A DNA stretch of 64,000 nt from Desulfomicrobium escambiense DSM 10707 (lineage in GTDB: Bacteria > Desulfobacterota > Desulfovibrionia > Desulfovibrionales > Desulfomicrobiaceae), in contig NZ_AUAR01000004.1 of assembly GCF_000428825.1 (NCBI RefSeq), forward strand, positions 1 to 64,000. The letters are read 5' to 3'. Below the pieces are notes generated by a model. It did no database searches, was not told where the DNA came from, and was given only the letters and a program-made list of their open reading frames with translations. Positions 31,675 through 40,274 of this stretch are shown piece after piece (positions within the stretch are counted from its first letter, which is position 1; every line of letters begins with the position of its first letter). The position numbers and the translations under genes were made by a program.

Positions 31675-33033
31675 ATGGCCACCCCCAAACACGACACGCC
31701 CACCGACGCCATTCTGGAGAGCATCTCCGACGGCGTCTTCACCGTGGACCTCGACTGGCGCATCACCTCCTTCAACCGCGCCGCCGAGGAGATCACCGGC
31801 GTGCCGCGCGCCGAGGCCCTGGGACGCCTGTGTTCCGAGGTCTTCCGCTCCAGCCTGTGCGGCGCGCAGTGCCCCCTGCAGGCCACTCTGGCGAGCGGCC
31901 GGCCCCACATCGGGACCTGCGGGTACATCATCACGGCCCAGGGCGAGCGCGTGCCCATCAGCGTGTCCACGGCGGTCTTCCGCGACGAGTCCGGGCGGGT
32001 CATGGGCGGCGCCGAGACCTTCCGCGACCTGTCCGAGGTCGACGCCCTGAAGCGCGAACTCGAAGGGCGCTACCACGTGGGCGAACTCTTCAGCCGCAGC
32101 CCGCGCATGCACCATGTGTTCGAGGTCCTGCCGGCCCTGGCGGCCAGCCCGAGCACGGTCCTCATCACCGGCGAGACGGGCACGGGCAAGGAACTTTTCG
32201 CCCGCACCATCCATTCCCTGAGCGCCCACAGCGAGGGGCCCTTCGTGGCCGTGAACTGCGCGGCCCTGCCCGACACGCTGCTCGAGTCCGAACTCTTCGG
32301 AGCCAAGGCCGGGGCCTACACCGGCGCCGTGCGCGACCGTCTCGGCCGCTTCGCCCAGGCCCGCGGCGGGACCATCTTCCTGGACGAGATCGGCGAGATC
32401 AGCCCGGCCCTGCAGGTGCGCCTGCTGCGCGTGCTGCAGGAGCGGACCTTCGAGCCCCTGGGCTCCGCGCGCACCGAGTCCACCGACGCCCGCGTCATCG
32501 TGGCCACCAACCGCAGCCTGCCGGACCTCATCCGCGAGGGGACGTTCCGCGAGGACCTCTACTACCGCATCAACGTCATCCGCCTTGAATTGCCTCCTCT
32601 GCGCGAGCGCAAGGACGACATCGGGCTTCTGGCCGAGCAGTTCATCCGCCGTTTCAACCGCCTTCAGAACCGTGGCGTCCCCGGCATCAGCACCGAGGCC
32701 CTGTCGCTGCTCATGGCCCACGACTGGCCGGGCAACATCCGCGAACTCGAGAACTGCATCGAACGGGCCTTCGTGCTCTGCGGTGACGAACGCATCGGCA
32801 TCGTCCACCTCCCCGAGGAGTTGACGGCCACGGCGCCCCATATCGGCGGGCATCAGTCCGTGCACGATCTCCTGGACCGGCAGGCCATCCAGGCCGCCCT
32901 CGAGAGGGCCGATTTCAACCGCCTGGCCGCGGCGCGGGACCTGGGCATCCACAAGACCACGCTTTTTCGGCGCATGAAGCGCTTGGGCATGGATCTGCCC
33001 GTCCGCGACGGCCGCTCCACCCCCCGACGGTAG
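31675..33033 (+). CDS. PAS-containing sigma-54-dependent activator (ORP-locus regulator type)
   Basis: A 452-residue enhancer-binding protein: PAS (about 10-120) with Cys residues [20 protein letters not shown]+ with Walker A GETGTGKE, the sigma-54 contact loop GAYTGA, Walker [11 protein letters not shown], and a Fis-type helix-turn-helix ([24 protein letters not shown]) at the end. The clustered Cys in PAS could hold an Fe-S or sense redox. It is followed by a -24/-12 promoter in front of the ORP-like gene, mirroring the sigma-54-controlled ORP operons of D. vulgaris. Confidence 0.9.
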   Translation: MATPKHDTPTDAILESISDGVFTVDLDWRITSFNRAAEEITGVPRAEALGRLCSEVFRSSLCGAQCPLQATLASGRPHIGTCGYIITAQGERVPISVSTAVFRDESGRVMGGAETFRDLSEVDALKRELEGRYHVGELFSRSPRMHHVFEVLPALAASPSTVLITGETGTGKELFARTIHSLSAHSEGPFVAVNCAALPDTLLESELFGAKAGAYTGAVRDRLGRFAQARGGTIFLDEIGEISPALQVRLLRVLQERTFEPLGSARTESTDARVIVATNRSLPDLIREGTFREDLYYRINVIRLELPPLRERKDDIGLLAEQFIRRFNRLQNRGVPGISTEALSLLMAHDWPGNIRELENCIERAFVLCGDERIGIVHLPEELTATAPHIGGHQSVHDLLDRQAIQAALERADFNRLAAARDLGIHKTTLFRRMKRLGMDLPVRDGRSTPRR

Positions 33034-33149
33034 CCGCGCGCAACTCTCGCGCGTCTTGTGGTGCGCCGCCGCAACCCCGTTCCTGCGCCTGACGCCCGAA
33101 ATCCCCGGCCCGCCTTGGTCCGGCCCCGCCGGGCGGTCCGGTCTCTTCC

Positions 33150-33163
33150 GGCACGCTCCATGC
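33150..33163 (+). promoter_or_regulatory. Sigma-54 (-24/-12) promoter before the ORP-like gene
   Basis: GGCACGCTCCATGC shows GG (33150-33151) and GC (33162-33163) exactly 10 bp apart, with the canonical GGCACG -24 block. Predicted transcription starts near 33175, about 15 bp before the ATG. The upstream gene encodes a sigma-54 activator. Confidence 0.7.
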
Positions 33164-33189
33164 TTTGCCTTGGCGCAGAGAGGGACCCT

Positions 33190-33699
33190 ATGACCCGCAT
33201 CGCAGTGCATCATTGGCAGCATCGCATCGCCCCGGTCTTCGACATCGGCGGCGAAATCCTCGTCCTCGGCAACGGCGCCGGGACGCGCGAGGAGCATCTG
33301 CTGCAGTGTTCCGAGCCGCTGCACAGGGCCGAGGAGCTCTGCGCGCTGAGCGTGGGGACCCTCATCTGCGGGGCCATCTCCCGGTCCATGTCCGAGGCCT
33401 TGGCGGCCCGGGGCATCACTGTGGTGGGCTTCGTGGCCGGCGACCTGGACCGGGTCGTGGCCGCGTGGGAGCATGGGGGGCTCGACGAAACCTTCGCCAT
33501 GCCCGGATGCCGCGGCGCGTGCCGCGGCCGGGGGGCAGGGGAGCAGCGGGCGGCCGGCTTCGGACCCCGGCGTGCGGAAACGCCGGTGCCCGTCGCATCC
33601 GAAGACTGTTCCGACATCGGTCCCGGCGGTCAGCGCAGGCGCGCCCGCAGGGGCGGCCGGGGGCCGGGCGGATGCGGGTTGCCGGGGCGTGACGGGTAA
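33190..33699 (+). CDS. Orange-protein-like / NifX-family metal-cluster protein
   Basis: A 169-residue protein whose first ~105 residues fit the dinitrogenase Fe-Mo cofactor (NifX/NifB-C) fold: [21 protein letters not shown], later [32 protein letters not shown]. The D. vulgaris orange protein, which binds a Mo-Cu sulfide cluster, belongs here. The C-terminal ~60 residues are Gly/Arg/Pro-rich with CRGACRG and may be disordered or altered by a frameshift. It is transcribed from the sigma-54 promoter and followed by mrp. Confidence 0.75.
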   Translation: MTRIAVHHWQHRIAPVFDIGGEILVLGNGAGTREEHLLQCSEPLHRAEELCALSVGTLICGAISRSMSEALAARGITVVGFVAGDLDRVVAAWEHGGLDETFAMPGCRGACRGRGAGEQRAAGFGPRRAETPVPVASEDCSDIGPGGQRRRARRGGRGPGGCGLPGRDG

Positions 33700-33805
33700 T
33701 GGGACGACTTTGATATCGAAATGGACGCCTCTTGGCGCGGAGCACGCAGTTCGCGGCCGGGAGGACATGGGGATGAACACCAACAGGCTTTTTCGGAGAT
33801 ACTTG

Positions 33806-34735
33806 ATGGACAACACGGAGAAGAGCGCCGTATCCGGTGCGGCCCGTTCCAAGGCGTCGACGTGCGATTCGTGCACGGATTCCTCGTGCTCGGCAGCCAA
33901 GCGGCAGCTGAACGAGACGGATCAGGATTTTCAGGAGCGCAGGGCCCTGCAGGCCCGCCTGTGCCGCATCGACCACAAGATCATGGTCATGTCCGGCAAG
34001 GGCGGGGTGGGCAAGAGCACCGTGGCCGTGAACCTGGCCATGGGCCTCATGCTGGCCGGCAAGAAGGTCGGCCTGCTGGACGTGGACATCCACGGTCCCA
34101 GCGTCCCGACCATGCTCGGCCTGGAGGGCGCGACCATCGACCAGGGGCCCGAGGGCCTGCTGCCCGTGGAGCTGGGCAACCTCAAGGTCATGTCCATGGG
34201 CTTCCTGCTGCGCAACCCCGACGACGCCGTCATCTGGCGCGGCCCGGTCAAGGGCGGGGTCATCAAGCAGTTCCTGAAGGACGTGGCCTGGGGCGACCTC
34301 GACTACCTGATCATCGACGCGCCTCCCGGCACGGGCGACGAGCCCCTGTCCGTCTGCCAGCTCATCAACCCCATCGACGGCGCCGTGGTCGTGACCACGC
34401 CGCAGCGAGTGGCGGCCATGGACGTGCGCAAGTCCATTACCTTCTGCGCCCAGGTCGGCATGAAGGTCCTGGGGGTGGTCGAGAACATGAGCGGCTTCGT
34501 CTGCCCCAAGTGCGGTGAGGTGACGCACATCCTGCGTTCGGGCGGCGGGAAGCGGATGGCCGACGACATGGGCGTGCCCTTCCTGGGTTCCATCCCCATC
34601 GACCCGTCCGTGGCCGAGGCCGGGGACATGGGGCAGGCCTTCGTCCTGCACCATGCGTCGAGCCCCACGGCGGTGCTCATGCGTTCCGTGATCGCGCCGC
34701 TGCTGGATCTGCCCGCACCGGCTCCGCAGGCTTGA
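33806..34735 (+). CDS. Mrp/NBP35-family Fe-S cluster carrier ATPase
   Basis: A 309-residue P-loop ATPase. The N terminus has CDSCTDSSC (Cys20, 23, 28), the deviant Walker A is [11 protein letters not shown], then [14 protein letters not shown], and a CPKC pair near the end bridges a [4Fe-4S] in dimers. Start chosen at MDNTEK because GGAG lies 7 bp upstream; an in-frame ATG at 33767 lacks this. In D. vulgaris an Mrp protein of this kind is part of the ORP complex and its operon, matching the neighbours here. Confidence 0.9.
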   Translation: MDNTEKSAVSGAARSKASTCDSCTDSSCSAAKRQLNETDQDFQERRALQARLCRIDHKIMVMSGKGGVGKSTVAVNLAMGLMLAGKKVGLLDVDIHGPSVPTMLGLEGATIDQGPEGLLPVELGNLKVMSMGFLLRNPDDAVIWRGPVKGGVIKQFLKDVAWGDLDYLIIDAPPGTGDEPLSVCQLINPIDGAVVVTTPQRVAAMDVRKSITFCAQVGMKVLGVVENMSGFVCPKCGEVTHILRSGGGKRMADDMGVPFLGSIPIDPSVAEAGDMGQAFVLHHASSPTAVLMRSVIAPLLDLPAPAPQA

Positions 34736-34748
34736 AGCGGGAGGCGCC

Positions 34749-35588
34749 ATGACACGGGCCGTACTGACGGTACTCGTCGACAACCAGGCCGGCTTCGGCT
34801 GCGTGGCGGAGCACGGCTACGCCCTGTGGATCGACGCCGGCGACAGGCGGATTCTGCTGGACACCGGCCAGGGCCCTGCCCTGGCCGAAAACGCTCGCAT
34901 TCTGGGCGTCGATCTGGGCAGCACGGACATCCTGGCCCTGAGCCACGGCCATTACGACCACACCGGCGCGGTGCCACTCGTTCTGTCCTCCGCGCCGCAG
35001 GCCAGGCTGTTCTGCCATTCCGGGGTGACCGAGCCGCGCTACAGCATCCGGGACGGTGAAGCCCGTGACATCCGCATGCCGATGGCGTCCATGCGCGCCC
35101 TGAACGCCTTGTCCGTGGATCGTCTGCTCTGGAGCGGCGAATCCGTGCCGCTTGGCGAGGGCATGGGGCTCAGCGGCTTCATCCCGCGCCGCACGGACTT
35201 CGAGGACACGGGGGGGCCGTTCTTCTTCGACCCCCTCGGCCACCGGCCCGACCCCATAGGCGACGACCAGTCCCTGTGGATCGCCACGGACAAGGGCCTC
35301 GTGATCTGCACGGGCTGCTGCCACGCGGGGCTGGTCAACACCCTCATGCACCTGCGTGAGGTCACGGGCGAGGAGCGCATCCGAGCCGTCATCGGCGGCC
35401 TGCACCTCGGCGCGGCCTCTCCGGAGCGTTTGGAGAAGACGGCCCGTGCCCTGCGCGACATGCGCGTGGGGCTCCTCGTGCCCTGCCACTGTACGGGCGC
35501 AGCCGCCGCGGCCTGGCTGGCGGACCACCTGGACTGCGAGGTGCACACGGGGTATTCGGGTTTTCGTCTGGACACGGCCGACCTCTGA
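34749..35588 (+). CDS. Metallo-beta-lactamase-fold hydrolase
   Basis: A 279-residue MBL-fold protein with LDTGQG and the metal motif SHGHYDHTG (HxHxDH), and later CTGCCHAGLVN. The arrangement resembles the MptE/RFA-P-synthase-like group (dihydropterin-linked hydrolases), whose reactions vary. It lies 13 bp after mrp with GGGAGG before the ATG, so it is probably in the same operon. The substrate is unknown. Confidence 0.85.
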   Translation: MTRAVLTVLVDNQAGFGCVAEHGYALWIDAGDRRILLDTGQGPALAENARILGVDLGSTDILALSHGHYDHTGAVPLVLSSAPQARLFCHSGVTEPRYSIRDGEARDIRMPMASMRALNALSVDRLLWSGESVPLGEGMGLSGFIPRRTDFEDTGGPFFFDPLGHRPDPIGDDQSLWIATDKGLVICTGCCHAGLVNTLMHLREVTGEERIRAVIGGLHLGAASPERLEKTARALRDMRVGLLVPCHCTGAAAAAWLADHLDCEVHTGYSGFRLDTADL

Positions 35589-35623
35589 AGGCGGCCGCAC
35601 CGTCCCGTTCACAGGAGGAACGC

Positions 35624-36370
35624 ATGACCTACCGCATCCACCCCATCGTCATGGGCACCAAGGTCTTCGACAAGGGCATGATGACCTACCAGCACGACTA
35701 CGGGACGCCCTTCACCATTCCCATCTACTGCTGGTACCTGGAGGGTGGGGAGAAGAAGATCCTGGTGGACACGGGCGAGATGCGCCCCGTGGTCTCCGAG
35801 GAGCGGGAGAAGGCCATCGGCGGGAAGATCTACGGCTTCGAGGAGGGGCTGGCGAGGTACGACATGGCGCCGGAGGACATCGACATCGTCCTGCACACCC
35901 ACCTGCACAACGATCACTGCGAGAACGACGCCAAGTGCGTCAACGCGAAGATCTACGTGCACGAGAAGGAACTGGAGCGCATCCACGACCCACACCCGCT
36001 CGATTTTCGCTACCTCGAAGATTACATCGAGGAGGTGGAGGAGAACGGGCAGATCGTGACCCTGACGGGCGACATGGAGATTGCGCCCGGAGTGACAATG
36101 ATCCACACCCCGGCCCACACCGAGGGCGGCATGTCCGTGCGTGTGGAGACGGACAAGGGGAGCGTGCTTATCTGCGGCTTCTGCACCATCCTGGAGAACC
36201 TCTACCCGCCCAAGTCCGTGACCGCCATGGAAATGGAAGTCATCCCGCCCGGCACCAACGTGAACCCTTACCTGGCCTACGAAACCCTGGTCCGGGCCAA
36301 GACCCTGGCCGACCACGTCCTGCCGCTGCACGAGCCAAAATGGGCCTCCATGGAGACCGTGCCCGAATAA
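35624..36370 (+). CDS. N-acyl-homoserine-lactonase-like MBL-fold protein
   Basis: A 248-residue MBL protein of the AttM/AiiA-like group: HTHLHNDHCEN as metal motif, HTPAHTEGGMSV for the second metal His, and LPLHEP near the end. Sequence similarity to lactonases does not prove that lactones are substrates. AGGAGG precedes the ATG; its stop overlaps the next start (TAATG). Confidence 0.8.
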   Translation: MTYRIHPIVMGTKVFDKGMMTYQHDYGTPFTIPIYCWYLEGGEKKILVDTGEMRPVVSEEREKAIGGKIYGFEEGLARYDMAPEDIDIVLHTHLHNDHCENDAKCVNAKIYVHEKELERIHDPHPLDFRYLEDYIEEVEENGQIVTLTGDMEIAPGVTMIHTPAHTEGGMSVRVETDKGSVLICGFCTILENLYPPKSVTAMEMEVIPPGTNVNPYLAYETLVRAKTLADHVLPLHEPKWASMETVPE

Positions 36371-36603
36371 TGCTCGTCATCAAGTGCGCCGCCTGTCGCA
36401 GGAAGCTGTGGCGCTACCGCAAGCTGGGACCGGGCGAGGTCCTGCGCTGCCACCGGGAGAGGATTGAGAAAATCTGGTTCCTGGAGGAACGCGACGGCAA
36501 GGTCTGGTGCGAGTGCGGGAAGGCCGTGGGCATCGACAAGGGGACGTTCATCAAGATGAACCGGAACGCGTTCACGTATTCGGGGACCAAGATCGATATC
36601 TAG
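36370..36603 (+). CDS. Small zinc-ribbon-like protein
   Basis: A 77-residue protein with CAAC at the N terminus, a Cys in VLRCHRE and CEC near residue 56, a possible split zinc ribbon. ATG overlaps the upstream stop (TAATG), so it is translated together with the lactonase-like gene. Function unknown; not recognised as a family member. Confidence 0.7.
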   Translation: MLVIKCAACRRKLWRYRKLGPGEVLRCHRERIEKIWFLEERDGKVWCECGKAVGIDKGTFIKMNRNAFTYSGTKIDI

Positions 36604-36944
36604 GTGCAAACGCCCTCGCCCGAAACACCCCCGGTCCGCTCGGACCGGGCATCGGACGGGTGCGCAGCCGCCATACGCACTATCACAGCGTCATTCCCGC
36701 GAAGGCGGGAATCCATGCCTTTCAACGCTTAGGAATACAGGGAGACTTCTGGTTCGTTGCTGGGGGCTGTCCCAGGGCGGCCGCGAGCCGGGGCGTTTCG
36801 GGCCGGGCCCGCTCCGGGTTGCGCTTTGGGCGTGAGGGGTGTTCAACCGGTTCGCCCCGGCGGGAAGAGACAGAATCTATACATGCACGGGGTGCAGGGG
36901 GCGAGCCCCCTGCCCGCCGGAGGCATTCCCGATCTCCCCCTTTC
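36604..36944. other. 341-bp intergenic region
   Basis: It holds a GC-rich hairpin at 36630-36649 (CCCGGTCCG / CGGACCGGG, no T-run) that may end the upstream operon, a REP-like palindrome (listed separately), and GC-rich filler with no supported gene. Confidence 0.6.
36689..36716. repeat. REP-like palindromic repeat, copy 1
   Basis: GTCATTCCCGCGAAGGCGGG followed by AATCCATG: the palindrome ATTCCCGC-N-GCGGGAAT. A near-identical copy is at 43852. This kind of short dispersed repeat is common in intergenic DNA of many proteobacteria. Confidence 0.8.
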
Positions 36945-38252
36945 TCACTCCCCGTCAGGCGCCGGCGTGAACCGGATGCGCACGATGCGGCGGCGTTCCA
37001 CTCTTTCCACCTTGAATACGCCTTCCTTGAGGGGCACTTCGTCGCCGGGTTCCAGGACGCGTCCGGCCTGGGCCAGGAGGAAGCCGGCCACGGTGGTGTA
37101 GGCCTCGTCCTCGGGCAGGCGGAGCTTCAGCTTGCGGTTGGCGTCGCGTACGGCGAGCATGCCGTCGAGGATGAAGGCCGCGCCGTCGCGTACGATCTGG
37201 GAGCGGACTTCCTCGTCGTATTCGTCGTTGATCTCGCCGACGATCTCCTCCAGCACGTCCTCCAGGGTGACGAGGCCTTCGAGTCCGCCGTATTCGTCCA
37301 TGACGAAGACGAGGTGGGTGCGCGTGGCCTGCATCTGGCGCAGCAGGCTTCCGAGGCGCTTGCCCGACGGGACGAAGGTCGGCGGGTGGAGCAGGGCCGT
37401 CATGGAGAAGACCAGGCCTGGTTCGCGGGCCATGAAGGGCTCCATGTCCTGGCGGTAGAGGACGCCGACCATGTCGTCGAGGTCCTGGCCGTAGACGGGC
37501 AGCCGGGAGTACCCGTGGATGCGGAAGGCGGCCAGGACGTCGTCCAGGGTGGAGTCCACTGGCAGGGCGGCGATCTCCGAGCGCGGGATCATGGCCTCGC
37601 AGGCCTCGGTGGTGTTGAAGTCGAAGGCGCGGCGGATGAGGCGGCGCTTCTCCTCCTCGACCTGGCCGTGGGCGTAGGTGGCGTCGATGAGCATGCGCAG
37701 TTCGTCTTCGGTGTAGACCGAGCCGTGGCTGGCGCTGGGCGTGAAGCCGAGCATGCGCACGGTGCGGGTGCCGGACCAGTCCAGGAGGCGGATGGGCCAG
37801 TGGAAGGTGCGGTAGAATATCTCCATGGGCAGGGCGATGGCCAGGGCCGTTTTTTCGGCCATTTCCAGGGCGATGGTCTTGGGAGCAAGTTCGCCCAGGA
37901 CGATGTGCATGAAGGTGATCAGGCTGAAGGCCACGGTGAAGGAGATGGAGTGCAGCACGGCCGGTGGGATCCGACCTTCGAGCAACGGGTTCAGCAGATC
38001 GGCCACGGCGGGCTCGCCAATCCAGCCCAGGCCCAGGGAAGCCAGGGTGATGCCGAGCTGCGTGGCCGAGATGTAGGCGTTCAGGTGGTCGATGAGGCGC
38101 AGGAGCCGCACTGCTTTTTTGTTGCCTTCGGCGGCCAGGGTGGCGACGCGGGAGCGCCGCACGCCCACCAGGGCGAACTCCGAGGCCACGAAGAATCCGT
38201 TGGCCAGGACCAGGGCGAACACGAGAGCGAGGTAAAGCAAAGAGCCGAACAT
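36945..38252 (-). CDS. CNNM/CorC-family membrane protein with CBS pair
   Basis: A 435-residue HlyC/CorC-type protein: CNNM transmembrane domain (about 1-200; ASEFALVGVRRSRVATLA, GITLASLGLGWIGEPA), two CBS domains (MIPRSEIAALPVDSTLDDVL..., then LVFVMDEYGGLEGLVTLEDVLEEIVGEI) and a C-terminal CorC_HlyC domain. Relatives are Mg2+/Co2+ efflux or magnesium-linked proteins; 'hemolysin' labels are historical. The start MFGSLLY follows AAGGA. Confidence 0.9.
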   Translation of the reverse strand: MFGSLLYLALVFALVLANGFFVASEFALVGVRRSRVATLAAEGNKKAVRLLRLIDHLNAYISATQLGITLASLGLGWIGEPAVADLLNPLLEGRIPPAVLHSISFTVAFSLITFMHIVLGELAPKTIALEMAEKTALAIALPMEIFYRTFHWPIRLLDWSGTRTVRMLGFTPSASHGSVYTEDELRMLIDATYAHGQVEEEKRRLIRRAFDFNTTEACEAMIPRSEIAALPVDSTLDDVLAAFRIHGYSRLPVYGQDLDDMVGVLYRQDMEPFMAREPGLVFSMTALLHPPTFVPSGKRLGSLLRQMQATRTHLVFVMDEYGGLEGLVTLEDVLEEIVGEINDEYDEEVRSQIVRDGAAFILDGMLAVRDANRKLKLRLPEDEAYTTVAGFLLAQAGRVLEPGDEVPLKEGVFKVERVERRRIVRIRFTPAPDGE

Positions 38253-38366
38253 GAAATATCCTTGATGAACACTGGCGGTCTGCCGCGCGGGTGCGCGACA
38301 ATCCATTCCTAACAACGGTCCGCCGCCAGGGTAAAGAAGCAAATGGGCGTATCGCCGAAATATGTG

Positions 38367-39035
38367 CTATTCGTCGATGTCGATGAGGCCCAGGCGCGCG
38401 GCGTGCCGCACGAATGCCATGGGGCTCTTGATGCCGAGCTTGGTCATGATGGAGTAGCGGTGGTTGAGGACGGTCTTGCGGGAGACGAAGAGCTTGGCCG
38501 CGATTTCCTCGGGCGTGAGCCCTTCGGCCAACAGGCGCATGACCTGCTGTTCGCGCAGGGACAGGGTGCCGTAGGAGGCGTCCACGGTCTTGGCCTTGCG
38601 GCCCGAGATGTCGTTCAGGCGCCGCAGGACCGTGGGCGAGAGGGATCCGTCGAGGTACTGGCCGCCGGCCAGGACGGTGTCGATGGCCTGCAGGATGCCT
38701 TCGCCGCCGGATTCTTTGGACATGTAGCCGCTGGCCCCGGCCTGGAAGGCAGCGGCGATGAAGTCGAGCTTGGCGTGCATGCTGACGATGAGCACGGGCA
38801 TGTCCGGGCGGACGGCGCGCATCTCGCGGGTCAGTTCGATGCCGCTGCCGTCGGGCAGGGAGATGTCGACCACGGCCAGGTCCGGGGTGAGCTCCTTGGT
38901 CATGCGCAGCCCCTCGGCGCTGGTCCCGGCCTCCCCGACGACGCTGAAGTCGGGCCTGGCGCAGAGGCGGGCCCGCAGGCCGTCGCGGTACAGGGGGTGG
39001 TCGTCGACGATGAGGATGCGCTTAAGGGTGCTCAC
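38367..39035 (-). CDS. NarL/FixJ-type response regulator
   Basis: A 222-residue regulator: receiver with ILIVDDHPLYRDGL and the phospho-Asp in LAVVDISLPDGSG, then a LuxR-type HTH (LSLREQQVMRLLAEGLTPEEIAAKLFVSRKTVLNHRYSIM). It overlaps the 3' end of the upstream kinase gene by 14 bp, a clear cognate pair. Confidence 0.95.
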   Translation of the reverse strand: MSTLKRILIVDDHPLYRDGLRARLCARPDFSVVGEAGTSAEGLRMTKELTPDLAVVDISLPDGSGIELTREMRAVRPDMPVLIVSMHAKLDFIAAAFQAGASGYMSKESGGEGILQAIDTVLAGGQYLDGSLSPTVLRRLNDISGRKAKTVDASYGTLSLREQQVMRLLAEGLTPEEIAAKLFVSRKTVLNHRYSIMTKLGIKSPMAFVRHAARLGLIDIDE

Positions 39036-40167
39036 GGGTGCTCCGGTTCAGCGGGGTTTCGATGCGGATCTGCAGGCCCTGGCCGGGTCTGGACTTGAAG
39101 CTGATGGTCCCGCCCAGGTGCCTGACCCGCTCGCGCATGCTCCACAGCCCCATGCGCCGGTTGCGGCCGGCCTGGGCCTGGCAGCTTTCCAGGTCCATGC
39201 CGCAGCCGTCGTCCTCGATGCGCACGATGAGGCTCGGATAGGCGCCCAGCATGCGGATGACGGCGCGGCTGGCCCTGGCGTGCTTGCGCACGTTGTTCAG
39301 GGCTTCCTGGATGAGGCGGTAGATGTTGATCTGGGTGTCGAAATCGAAGTCCACCCCGGCCAGTCCGTCGGCGAAGACGTCGACGATGATGCCGTGGCGC
39401 AGGGAAAAATCCTCGCAGTGGGCCAGGACGGTCTCGACCAGACCGAGCTCCGTCAGGCCCGGCGGCAGCAGGCCGTAGGCCAGGTCGCGGATGCCGCGGA
39501 TGGCCGCGGCCAGCCGCTCGGCGATGGCCGCGGTCTGCGCCCGGCACGGGCCGTCGGCGGACAGGGAGCAGTGGATGCGCTCCAGGTCGGCCTTGGCCAG
39601 GGAGAGGTCCTGGGCCAGGTGGTCGTGGAGCTCGCGGGCGATGCGCTGGCGCTCGTTCTCCTGGGCCATGATGAGCTCCCGGGACAGGGCGCGCATGCGT
39701 TCCTCGGCCCGGCGCTGAGCCACGATGCGACCGACCAGGTCGGACACGGCGTCGATGAGACTGCGCTCCTCGCGCAGGAAGGGTCCTTCGTCGCTTTGGG
39801 GTCGCTCTTCGAGGTAGCAGACCTCGACCTCGCCGCAGTTTTCATCGCCTATGACGACGGGGCTTGTCTGGCGCCATGACGTGGGACGGTAGTTGGCCGA
39901 GCGGTGGGTGTCGTCGCCCAAGCGGATGGCGGCGCAGGCGATGTCGGGGTATTGCCAGGAGGCGGGGATGAGGCCGGCGATGCCCGTCAGCAGCTCGTCC
40001 AGGGGCTGGTCGGCGCGCTGGGCCATGCGGGTGATGCCGTAGAGGCAGTTGAGCTCCTTGATGCGCTCGAGCAACGCGCTTTCGGTTCTGCGGCGCTGGG
40101 CGACGAAGTCCTGCCAGGACTCGCGGGAGATGGGAAATTCTTCGGTGATGTCTGTCTGGAGGGTCAT
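39022..40167 (-). CDS. NarX/DegS-type soluble histidine kinase
   Basis: A 381-residue HisKA_3 kinase with no transmembrane helix. The N-terminal part (about 40-160) looks GAF-like (ELNCLYGITRMAQRADQPLDELL is typical). The phospho-His is in ENERQRIARELHDHLAQDLS; the HATPase has NVRKHARAS and DDGCGMD. It pairs with the overlapping NarL-type regulator. The cytoplasmic signal is unknown. Confidence 0.93.
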   Translation of the reverse strand: MTLQTDITEEFPISRESWQDFVAQRRRTESALLERIKELNCLYGITRMAQRADQPLDELLTGIAGLIPASWQYPDIACAAIRLGDDTHRSANYRPTSWRQTSPVVIGDENCGEVEVCYLEERPQSDEGPFLREERSLIDAVSDLVGRIVAQRRAEERMRALSRELIMAQENERQRIARELHDHLAQDLSLAKADLERIHCSLSADGPCRAQTAAIAERLAAAIRGIRDLAYGLLPPGLTELGLVETVLAHCEDFSLRHGIIVDVFADGLAGVDFDFDTQINIYRLIQEALNNVRKHARASRAVIRMLGAYPSLIVRIEDDGCGMDLESCQAQAGRNRRMGLWSMRERVRHLGGTISFKSRPGQGLQIRIETPLNRSTREHP

Positions 40168-40274
40168 GCTTGGCTACTCCTGGCCGTCGGCCGCGTGTGG
40201 CCCTGTAGCACAGGATGGGGCGGTGGGCCAGGGGCGGGGCCGGCCTTCGGCCGGTCCGCCCCCGGGTGTCGTCA

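Noticed and set aside
30388-33900. 1170-residue open frame opposite metK and the sigma-54 activator
   Set aside because: Antisense to several well-supported genes and of compositionally biased sequence; a GC artefact.
36630-36649. GC hairpin as a certain Rho-independent terminator
   Set aside because: No T-run follows; kept only as a note in the intergenic entry.
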